Positions 54,824-64,000 of a stretch of 64,000 nucleotides of DNA are shown in pieces. The notes under the pieces were generated by a model, which did not search any database, had not been told where the DNA came from, and saw only the letters and a list, made by a program, of their open reading frames with translations. The position numbers and the translations under genes are program-made. Positions within the stretch are counted from its first letter, which is position 1, and each line of letters opens with the position of its first letter. The stretch covers positions 22,986-86,985 of the forward strand of contig NZ_JAEULO010000040.1 in the NCBI RefSeq assembly GCF_016793705.1, given 5' to 3'. The DNA is from Tabrizicola sp. Lineage in GTDB: Bacteria; Pseudomonadota; Alphaproteobacteria; Rhodobacterales; Rhodobacteraceae.

Positions 54824-55801
54824 TCAGCCCCCCGCGATCTGTTTCGCCTTCTGGACCAGCACCTCCGCCTGCCGGATCGAGGCATAGTCGATCAGCCGCC
54901 CGTCCAGCGACACCGCCCCTTTCCCCTCCGCCGCCGCCTGCGCCATCGCCTCCAGGATCCGCTGCGCCCGCGTGACCTCCGCCTCCGAGGGGCTCATCAC
55001 CTCGTTAGCGAGGGCAATCTGCGACGGATGGATCGCCCACTTCCCCTCGCACCCCAACACCGCCGCCCGCTTCGCCGCCGCCCGGTAGCCGTCGGGGTCC
55101 GAGAAATCCCCGAACGGCCCGTCCACCGGCCTGAGGCCATTCGCCCGCGCCGCCACCACCATCCGGGCCAGCGCATAGTGCCACATATCGCCCCAATGCA
55201 CCTCGCGGGAGCCATCCTCCAGCTTGTCGGTCAGCACCGAATAATCCGGGTTCACCCCCCCGATGATCGTCGTCCGCGCCCGGGTCGAGGCCGCATAATC
55301 CGCCACCCCGAAATGCAAGCTTTCATTCCGCTTCGACGCCCCCGCGATCTCGGTGACGTTCTGCATCCCCAAGGCGGTCTCGATGATATGCTCGAATCCG
55401 ATCCGCTTCCTGAACCCCTTCGCATCCTCGATCTGCGTGACCATCATGTCGACCGCATAGACATCCGCGGCCGTCCCCACCTTGGGGATCATGATCAGGT
55501 CCAGCCGCTCGCCCGCCTGTTCCACCACATCCACCACGTCGCGATACATGAAATGGGTGTCGAGCCCGTTGATCCGCACCGACATGGTCTTCTTGCCCCA
55601 GTCGATCTCGTTCAGCGCCTTGATGATGTTCTTCCGTGCCTGCGCCTTGTCGTCCGGTGCGACGGCGTCCTCCAGATCAAGGAAGATCACATCCGCCTCC
55701 GACGCGGCGGCCTTCTCGAACATCTGGGGGGCGCTGCCCGGAACGGCCAGCTCGCTGCGGTTCAGGCGCGCGGGGGCCTGGGTGATGACGTGGAAAGACA
55801 T
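54824..55801 (-). CDS. mcl: Malyl-CoA lyase (CitE-like), serine-cycle type
   Basis: 325 residues. Pattern RLNRSELAVPGSAPQMFEKAA, then DVIFLDLEDAVAPDDK with the metal Asp/Glu residues, and IIETALGMQNVTEIAGAS and GCEGKWAIHPSQIALANEV, all of the CitE/malyl-CoA lyase family. It cleaves malyl-CoA to acetyl-CoA and glyoxylate. Its place next to sga, mtkAB, hprA, ppc and glyA strongly favours the serine-cycle enzyme. A role in beta-methylmalyl-CoA cleavage (ethylmalonyl-CoA pathway) is a possible second function. The start MSFHVITQ is preferred over the longer frame. Confidence 0.9.
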   Translation of the reverse strand: MSFHVITQAPARLNRSELAVPGSAPQMFEKAAASEADVIFLDLEDAVAPDDKAQARKNIIKALNEIDWGKKTMSVRINGLDTHFMYRDVVDVVEQAGERLDLIMIPKVGTAADVYAVDMMVTQIEDAKGFRKRIGFEHIIETALGMQNVTEIAGASKRNESLHFGVADYAASTRARTTIIGGVNPDYSVLTDKLEDGSREVHWGDMWHYALARMVVAARANGLRPVDGPFGDFSDPDGYRAAAKRAAVLGCEGKWAIHPSQIALANEVMSPSEAEVTRAQRILEAMAQAAAEGKGAVSLDGRLIDYASIRQAEVLVQKAKQIAGG

Positions 55802-55889
55802 ATTGGGCTCCTGCCAAAGAAGTAGGAGCTGCACCCGCCCTAGGCATCCGCGATGGCGGGGCGGTTCGTCAAGCCGGAAAATGCGCCCC

Positions 55890-56549
55890 TTATATTTCCC
55901 CCCCCGAGGCCCGGTTCGCATAGAAGAACGCAATCGCCTGCGCGCGGTTCTTGACCGACAGCTTCTCGAACAGGTTCGACAGGTGGAATTTCACCGTATT
56001 CGCGCTGATATCCAGCTCGCGCGACAGTTCCTTGTTGGTCAGCCCCTTCGACAGCGCCTCCAGCAGGGTCCGTTCGCGGGGCGACAAGGATTCGATCGGG
56101 TCCTGCTTCAACCCCCGCACGTCGAGGAAGGGAAACACCATCTGCCCCTTCGCCACCGCGACGCAGGTATCCAGCAAGCGCTCCACCGATTCGGAGCGCG
56201 AAACGAACCCCGCCGCCCCCGCCGCCATCGCCTTCCGCGGAATATCCCCGGTATCCTCGGCATAGACCACCAGCCGCGGCGCATTGGGCTGGGCGCGAAG
56301 CACGTCGATCAGCCGCGCGCCACCCAGTTGCGGCAGGTTCCAGTCGATCACCCCCACCTGCACCGGCATCCGCATCACCATGCCGAGGAAGCCCTCCGCC
56401 GTCGCCGCCGTTGCGACCAGCGAGAATCGGCGGTCCTTCTCGAAGATCTCGGACATGGCGGTCAGCATCAGCGGGTTGCTGTCGCCGAGCATCAGCGTTA
56501 CCGCTACCACCTTTTGCTGATCGTCCCAAAGCGCCATCAACTGCTCCAT
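55890..56549 (-). CDS. LuxR-type response regulator with atypical receiver
   Basis: 219 residues. N-terminal receiver-like domain (LMLGDSNPLMLTAMSEIF, phosphoacceptor Asp in VIDWNLPQLGG) and C-terminal LuxR helix-turn-helix (SPRERTLLEALSKGLTNKELSRELDISANTVKFHLSNLFEKL). The usual acidic pair is reduced (GDSN), and the conserved Lys near the end is Arg (GFVSRSES), so phosphorylation may be weak or absent. No partner kinase is in the window. It is divergent from the sga operon and may activate it. Confidence 0.85.
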   Translation of the reverse strand: MEQLMALWDDQQKVVAVTLMLGDSNPLMLTAMSEIFEKDRRFSLVATAATAEGFLGMVMRMPVQVGVIDWNLPQLGGARLIDVLRAQPNAPRLVVYAEDTGDIPRKAMAAGAAGFVSRSESVERLLDTCVAVAKGQMVFPFLDVRGLKQDPIESLSPRERTLLEALSKGLTNKELSRELDISANTVKFHLSNLFEKLSVKNRAQAIAFFYANRASGGEI

Positions 56550-56550
56550 C

Positions 56551-56610
56551 CCTACCCATTCGGGTGGGGTTCTATTTGTATACCGACGTATATCCACCTT
56601 TATGGGTAGG
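56551..56610. promoter_or_regulatory. Long inverted repeat in the luxR-sga divergent region
   Basis: CCTACCCAT (56551-56559) and ATGGGTAGG (56602-56610) are perfect inverted copies 42 bases apart, one touching the luxR start. Between them is TATAC-CGAC-GTATA, a second inverted repeat. The AT-rich island is unlike the surrounding sequence and is a likely control region for both directions. Confidence 0.45.
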
Positions 56611-56629
56611 AAACTTGCCGCCCAAATAG

Positions 56630-56648
56630 ATATCCAAAAGCAGGATAT
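56630..56648. promoter_or_regulatory. Second inverted repeat upstream of the serine-cycle operon
   Basis: ATATCC-AAAAGCA-GGATAT has six-base perfect arms. It lies about 160 bases before the sga start and may be an operator or activator site for the divergent regulator. Confidence 0.35.
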
Positions 56649-56807
56649 AGGAATGTTGTGGCCGCTGTCGAGCGGCGCTTTCCTTAGGGGCAGGACCAGC
56701 GTTCCCGGCTGGCCCCGCGACCCTTTCTTCCGCTGCACCCGGAATGGTCGCTGGGCTTCCAGAACCCGCAGTCCAACCGACGTCGATGGCCTTGGGAGGG
56801 GCGCCGC

Positions 56808-58055
56808 ATGACCGATACCGAACTGTTCCCGCAGCTCACAATCCCCGAAACCCTGGCCGCCGGGCCCGGCCCCGGCAACACCGATGCGCGGGTGCTGGCC
56901 AGCTTCGCCAATGCGGGCCTGGCCGACCACATGCAGGCCGATGTGCTAAGGGGCATGGTCGAGGCCAAGCACATGCTGCGCCGGATCTGGGGCACGAAGA
57001 ACACCTACACTTTCGGCGTCGGCGGCACCGGCTTCAGCGGGCTCGATGCGCTCTTCTCGGCGATCCTGCCGGGCGACACGGTGGTCTGCTTCGTCAACGG
57101 CACCTTCTCCGGCATCGACGCGCTGACCGTCCGCACCAAGGCCGCCAGCCGCGACGACCTGAAGGCCGATGCGCTGGACCCGAAGCCCGCCAACGTGACC
57201 GTCATCCAGGTCCCGCATGGCCAGTCGGTCACCGCCGAGGTCGTCGACCAGGCGCTGGCCCAGCACAAGCCGACCTGGGCCGTCATGGCGCATTGGGAAA
57301 CCGGCTCGGGCCGGATCAACGACCTGAAGGGCTTTTCCGACGCCTGCCTCAAGCACAACGCGATGGGCCTCGTCGACGCGGTCTCCTCGCTCGGGATCGA
57401 AGACTTCGCCATCGACGACTTCCCCGGCGTCGCGGGCTGGGCGTCCTGCCCGCAGAAGGGCGTCCTTTGCCTGCCGCTCACCTACGCCCCGGTCAGCTTC
57501 ACCGACCGCTACATCGCCCACCTGCGCGAGAACGGCTGCTACTCTTATGTCCACAACCCGATCCTGGAAGCCCGGCACTGGGGCATCGTCGACGGCAAGG
57601 ATGTGGCCGCAGGCAGCTACCATCGCACCCATTCCGGCTATGCCGTCGCCGCCTTCCACGAGGCGCTGCGGATCAACCTGCAACACGGCCGCGCCCAGAA
57701 GGCCGCCGACTACGCCCACCACGAAGCCGCCCTGCGCGCCGCCGTGCAGGCGCTTGGCTGCGAGGTGACTTCGAACATGACCAGCCTCGTCGTCCTGAAC
57801 CTCCCCGGCGCGCTGGCAGGCCGGGAGAAGGAACTGGTGGCATCGGCCCGCGCCAAGGGCTTCGGCATCTGGCCGACGCTGTCGGAACCCGTGCAGGTCC
57901 GCATCGGCATCCTGAACCAGCTTTCCGAAGCCGCGATCGCCGAGATCGTGACCCGCTTCGCCGCCGAGATGAACGCGATGGGCGCAAACGTCGATGTGGG
58001 GCTGTCGCTGAAGGCGCTGGAAACCCACTACGCCGCCGCCCTGGCCGCTGAATAA
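56808..58055 (+). CDS. sga: Serine-glyoxylate aminotransferase
   Basis: 415 residues of the class V aminotransferase fold. The PLP lysine is in GWASCPQKGVLCLPL, and the substrate loop is GPGPGNTDARVLASFANAGL. It transfers the amino group from serine to glyoxylate, giving hydroxypyruvate and glycine. First gene of the serine-cycle operon; mtkA begins 12 bases later. Confidence 0.93.
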   Translation: MTDTELFPQLTIPETLAAGPGPGNTDARVLASFANAGLADHMQADVLRGMVEAKHMLRRIWGTKNTYTFGVGGTGFSGLDALFSAILPGDTVVCFVNGTFSGIDALTVRTKAASRDDLKADALDPKPANVTVIQVPHGQSVTAEVVDQALAQHKPTWAVMAHWETGSGRINDLKGFSDACLKHNAMGLVDAVSSLGIEDFAIDDFPGVAGWASCPQKGVLCLPLTYAPVSFTDRYIAHLRENGCYSYVHNPILEARHWGIVDGKDVAAGSYHRTHSGYAVAAFHEALRINLQHGRAQKAADYAHHEAALRAAVQALGCEVTSNMTSLVVLNLPGALAGREKELVASARAKGFGIWPTLSEPVQVRIGILNQLSEAAIAEIVTRFAAEMNAMGANVDVGLSLKALETHYAAALAAE

Positions 58056-58067
58056 GGGAGGGATCAG

Positions 58068-59264
58068 ATGGACATCCACGAATATCAGGCCAAGGAAATC
58101 CTTGCCAAATTCGGCGTCACCGTGCCTGCGGGCGCGCTGGCCTACAGCCCCGAACAGGCGGCCTACCGGGCGCGCGAGCTGGGGGGCGACCGCTGGATCG
58201 TCAAGGCCCAGGTCCATGCCGGGGGCCGCGGCAAGGCGGGGGGCGTCAAGCTCTGCAATTCGGAGCACGAGATCCAGGAGGCGACCGACGCCATGTTCGG
58301 CCGCAAGATCGTGACGCACCAGACCGGGCCAGAGGGAAAGGGCATCTACCGCGTCTATGTCGAGAACGCGGTCGAGTTCACCCGCGAGATCTACCTCGGC
58401 TTCGTCCTCGACCGCTCCTCGCAGCGGGTGATGATCGTCGCCTCGTCCGAAGGCGGGATGGAGATCGAGGAAATCTCGGCCTCGCGCCCCGAGTCCATCG
58501 TCCGCTCGACCGTGGAGCCCGCCGTGGGCCTTCAGGAATTCCAGGCTCGCGAAATCGCCTATGCGCTTGGCATTCCTGCCGCGCTGACGCAGCAGATGGT
58601 CCGCACCCTGCAGGGCTGCTACCGCGCCTTCCGCGAGCTTGACGCCACGATGGTGGAAATCAACCCGCTGGTCGTGACCGCCGACAACCGCATCCTGGCG
58701 CTCGACGCCAAGATGACCTTCGACACCAATGCGCTGTTCCGCCACCCCCAGATCGCCGAACTCCGCGACAAGTCCCAGGAAGACCCGCGCGAAAGCCGGG
58801 CCGCCGACCGGGGCCTCGCCTATATCGGGCTGGCGGGCAACATCGGCTGCATCGTGAACGGCGCGGGCCTCGCGATGGCGACGATGGACACGATCAAGCT
58901 GGCCGGGGGCGAGCCCGCCAACTTCCTCGACATCGGCGGCGGCGCCACGCCGGAACGGGTGGCCAAGGCCTTCCGGCTGGTCATGTCGGACCAGAACGTG
59001 CAGGCGATCCTGGTCAACATCTTCGCCGGCATCAACCGCTGCGACTGGGTGGCCGAGGGTGTCGTCCAGGCGCTGACCGCGAATCCGGTGGACGTGCCGG
59101 TCATCGTCCGCCTGTCGGGCACCAACGTCGAGGAAGGCCAGAAGATCCTGGCGAAATCCGGCCTGCCGATCATCCGCGCCAACACGCTGATGGAGGCGGC
59201 CGAACGCGCCGTGACCGCCTGGAAGAACGACCGCAAGCAGAACACCAAGATGAGGGCCGTGTGA
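58068..59264 (+). CDS. mtkA: Malate thiokinase (malate-CoA ligase) beta subunit
   Basis: 398 residues, SucC-like. Starts [17 protein letters not shown] with the ATP-grasp pattern ([20 protein letters not shown]) and the C-terminal NLVFxG-type nucleotide site replaced by [18 protein letters not shown]. It activates malate to malyl-CoA. Distinguished from succinyl-CoA synthetase by its place between sga and hprA in the serine-cycle operon. Its stop overlaps the mtkB start by one base. Confidence 0.92.
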   Translation: MDIHEYQAKEILAKFGVTVPAGALAYSPEQAAYRARELGGDRWIVKAQVHAGGRGKAGGVKLCNSEHEIQEATDAMFGRKIVTHQTGPEGKGIYRVYVENAVEFTREIYLGFVLDRSSQRVMIVASSEGGMEIEEISASRPESIVRSTVEPAVGLQEFQAREIAYALGIPAALTQQMVRTLQGCYRAFRELDATMVEINPLVVTADNRILALDAKMTFDTNALFRHPQIAELRDKSQEDPRESRAADRGLAYIGLAGNIGCIVNGAGLAMATMDTIKLAGGEPANFLDIGGGATPERVAKAFRLVMSDQNVQAILVNIFAGINRCDWVAEGVVQALTANPVDVPVIVRLSGTNVEEGQKILAKSGLPIIRANTLMEAAERAVTAWKNDRKQNTKMRAV

Positions 59265-60157
59265 TGAGCATCTTTCTCGACCGTTCCAGCCGTGTCGTCG
59301 TGCAGGGCATCACCGGCCGCATGGCCCAGTTCCACACCAAGGAAATGCTCGACTACGGCAGCAATGTCGTCGCCGGCGTGGTGCCGGGCAAGGGCGGGGA
59401 AACCGTCATGGGCGTGCCGGTCTTCAACACGATGAAAGAGGCCGTCGCCGCAACCGGCTGCGACACCAGCCTCGTCTTCGTGCCGCCGCCCTTCGCCGCC
59501 GACAGCATCATGGAGGCGGCGGACGCGGGCATCCGCTACTGCGTCTGCATCACCGACGGCATCCCGGCGCAGGACATGATCCGGGTCAAGCGCTACATGA
59601 TGCGCTATCCCCGCGAACGCCGCATGGTCCTGACCGGGCCGAACTGCGCGGGCACCATCAGCCCCGGCAAGGCGCTTCTCGGCATCATGCCGGGCCATAT
59701 CTACCTGGCTGGCAACGTCGGCATCGTCAGCCGCTCGGGCACGCTGGGCTATGAGGCCGCGCAGCAGCTGAAGGATCGCGGCATCGGCGTGTCGACCAGC
59801 GTCGGCATCGGCGGCGACCCGATCAACGGCTCCAGCTTCCGCGACATCCTGGAACGGTTCGAGGCCGACCCGGAGACCCATGTGGTCTGCATGATCGGCG
59901 AGATCGGTGGGCCCCAGGAAGCCGAGGCCGCCGCCTATATCCAGGAACACATGACCAAGCCGGTCATCGCCTATATCGCGGGCCTGACCGCACCGAAGGG
60001 CCGCACGATGGGCCATGCCGGGGCGATCATCTCGGCCTTCGGCGAAAGCGCCTCGGAGAAGGTCGAAATCCTCACCGCCGCCGGCGTCACCGTGGCCGAG
60101 AACCCCAGCGTGATCGGCGAAACCGTCGCCCGCGTGTTGAACAAGCGCGCCGCCTGA
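59264..60157 (+). CDS. mtkB: Malate thiokinase (malate-CoA ligase) alpha subunit
   Basis: 297 residues, SucD-like. CoA-binding Rossmann start [31 protein letters not shown], and the phosphohistidine loop in [11 protein letters not shown]. With MtkA it makes malyl-CoA for malyl-CoA lyase. ATG 59264 overlaps the mtkA stop (TGATG); an in-frame GTG three bases earlier would add one residue. Confidence 0.92.
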   Translation: MSIFLDRSSRVVVQGITGRMAQFHTKEMLDYGSNVVAGVVPGKGGETVMGVPVFNTMKEAVAATGCDTSLVFVPPPFAADSIMEAADAGIRYCVCITDGIPAQDMIRVKRYMMRYPRERRMVLTGPNCAGTISPGKALLGIMPGHIYLAGNVGIVSRSGTLGYEAAQQLKDRGIGVSTSVGIGGDPINGSSFRDILERFEADPETHVVCMIGEIGGPQEAEAAAYIQEHMTKPVIAYIAGLTAPKGRTMGHAGAIISAFGESASEKVEILTAAGVTVAENPSVIGETVARVLNKRAA

Positions 60158-60169
60158 CGGGAGGATGCG

Positions 60170-61141
60170 ATGACGAAACCCAGAGTCCTTGTGACGCGGC
60201 GCTGGCCGGAAGCGGTCGAGGCGAAGATGGCTCAGGCGTTCGACCTGCACCTCAACACCTCGGACCAGCCGCTCTCCCAAGCCGATCTGCGCGACGCGAT
60301 GGGCCAATACGACGCGGTCTTGCCGACCGTCACCGACCGCCTTCCTGCGGCGGTCTTCGACGGATCGGCAACGCGCACGAGGATTCTGGCCAACTACGGC
60401 GTGGGCTTTGCCCATATCGACACCGAAGCCGCCAAGGCACGCGGCATCGCCGTCACCAACACTCCCGACGTGCTGTCGGAATGCACCGCCGACATCGCGA
60501 TGACGCTGCTGCTCATGGTTGCTCGCCGGGCGGGGGAGGGGGAACGGGAACTGCGCGAGGGCCGCTGGACCGGCTGGCGCCCGACCCATCTGATCGGCAC
60601 CAAGGTCTCCGGCGCGACTCTGGGCATCATCGGCTTCGGCCGCATCGGGCAGGCGATGGCGCAGCGGGCGCATTTCGGCTTCGGGATGAGGATCCTGGTG
60701 CAGAACCGCTCGCCCGTGCCCGCCGAAGTTCTGGCGCGCTACAATGCAACCCAGGTCGCCAGCGTCGAGGCCCTGCTGCCCGACTGCGACTTCGTCTCGC
60801 TGCATTGCCCGGGCGGCGCGGCAAACCGCCACCTGATCAACGCGGCGCGGCTGGACCTGATGAAGCCCACGGCCTTCCTGATCAACACCGCCCGCGGAGA
60901 GGTGGTGGACGAACATGCGCTTGCGCAATCGCTGTGGTTCAACACCATCGGCGGCGCGGGGCTGGATGTGTTCGAACGCGAACCCGCCGTTCCCGATGCG
61001 CTGCTGAATGCCGACAACCTTGTCCTTCTGCCGCATCTCGGCTCGGCCACCCGGGAAACGCGGGAGGCGATGGGGTTCCGCGTGCTGGACAACCTGACCG
61101 CTTTCTTCGACGGTCGGGCCCCCCGCGACAGGGTCGCCTGA
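60170..61141 (+). CDS. hprA: Hydroxypyruvate reductase (glycerate dehydrogenase)
   Basis: 323 residues of the D-2-hydroxyacid dehydrogenase family. NAD site GFGRIGQ, catalytic Arg in NTARGEVVDE, and His in LPHLGSATRETREAMG. It reduces hydroxypyruvate to glycerate in the serine cycle. Located between mtkB and ppc in one operon. Confidence 0.9.
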   Translation: MTKPRVLVTRRWPEAVEAKMAQAFDLHLNTSDQPLSQADLRDAMGQYDAVLPTVTDRLPAAVFDGSATRTRILANYGVGFAHIDTEAAKARGIAVTNTPDVLSECTADIAMTLLLMVARRAGEGERELREGRWTGWRPTHLIGTKVSGATLGIIGFGRIGQAMAQRAHFGFGMRILVQNRSPVPAEVLARYNATQVASVEALLPDCDFVSLHCPGGAANRHLINAARLDLMKPTAFLINTARGEVVDEHALAQSLWFNTIGGAGLDVFEREPAVPDALLNADNLVLLPHLGSATRETREAMGFRVLDNLTAFFDGRAPRDRVA

Positions 61142-61142
61142 A

Positions 61143-63791
<2,649 letters not shown>

Positions 63792-63808
63792 CCCAAAGGA
63801 ACTTGCCC

Positions 63809-64000
63809 ATGACCGCCACCCCCCGCGACCCTGGTTTCTTCACCGAAGCGTTGTCCTCGCGCGACCCGGAACTCTTCGGGGCGATGAGCCAGGAGCTTGG
63901 CCGCCAGCGCCACGAGATCGAGCTGATCGCGTCCGAGAACATCGTCTCCCGCGCGGTGATGGAGGCGCAGGGGTCGGTCCTGACCAACAAATATGCCGAG
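63809..64000 (+). CDS. glyA: Serine hydroxymethyltransferase, 5' part only
   Basis: First 64 codons of a gene that runs past the right edge. The reading [17 protein letters not shown], then [20 protein letters not shown] and LTNKYAE, is the typical GlyA N-terminus. It joins glycine and methylene-tetrahydrofolate to serine, the entry of C1 units into the serine cycle. It begins 17 bases after ppc, so it is the sixth visible gene of the operon. GGAA lies upstream of the start. Confidence 0.95.
   Translation, partial: MTATPRDPGFFTEALSSRDPELFGAMSQELGRQRHEIELIASENIVSRAVMEAQGSVLTNKYAE

Overview
The window is GC-rich and densely coded. Gene content (CcmI, RuvX, DUF1289, YajC-SecD-SecF, Der, BamB, SerS, an Atm1-type exporter, heterotetrameric sarcosine oxidase and a serine-cycle operon) points to an alphaproteobacterium of the Rhodobacteraceae/Paracoccaceae type that uses methylated amines and probably assimilates C1 units through the serine cycle. 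No rRNA, tRNA, CRISPR array or insertion sequence was seen. Recombination or loss is visible only as two decayed genes.

Left part (1-23,600) is accessory catabolism and transport. It holds the start of a glycine-betaine-type binding protein, a DeoR regulator, an RND efflux pair and a relic of a siderophore ABC ATPase. Next come an IclR-controlled SsuABC-like transporter operon ending in a formylglycine sulfatase/phosphonate-monoester hydrolase-like gene, and convergent to it an APC permease - trimethylamine-dehydrogenase-like flavoprotein - GcvT-like aminomethyltransferase operon with a TetR regulator. A GntR-controlled ring-cleavage-like operon follows (gentisate-dioxygenase-like bicupin, FAH hydrolase, nitrilase, flavin-reductase-like protein), and then a frameshifted relic of a NicX-like 2,5-dihydroxypyridine dioxygenase.

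Middle part (23,600-54,700) is mostly housekeeping: DusA, a Bcr-type MFS pump, a TSUP permease, DUF1289, RuvX and CcmI. The sarcosine oxidase operon soxB-x-y-D-A-G is split by two unrelated genes. Then come Fe-SOD, LOG, a LysM protein, ArsR with an Atm1-like exporter, a secreted caspase-TPR protein, the YfgM-like/BamB/Der block, a TspO-like protein, SerS and YajC-SecD-SecF.

Right end (54,800-64,000) is a serine-cycle locus. Malyl-CoA lyase and a LuxR-type response regulator lie on the minus strand. Divergent from them is a tight operon sga-mtkA-mtkB-hprA-ppc-glyA that runs off the window. The parts fit one economy: the TMADH-like/GcvT pair and sarcosine oxidase would release methyl groups as methylene-tetrahydrofolate (or formaldehyde) plus glycine, and GlyA and the serine cycle would assimilate them. 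The most unusual observations are the TMADH-like enzyme that keeps its cofactor residues but has lost the catalytic Tyr/His and one amine-bowl aromatic, the PEP carboxylase lacking the C-terminal Asn of the aspartate-inhibitor site, the interrupted sox operon, and the caspase-TPR protein.
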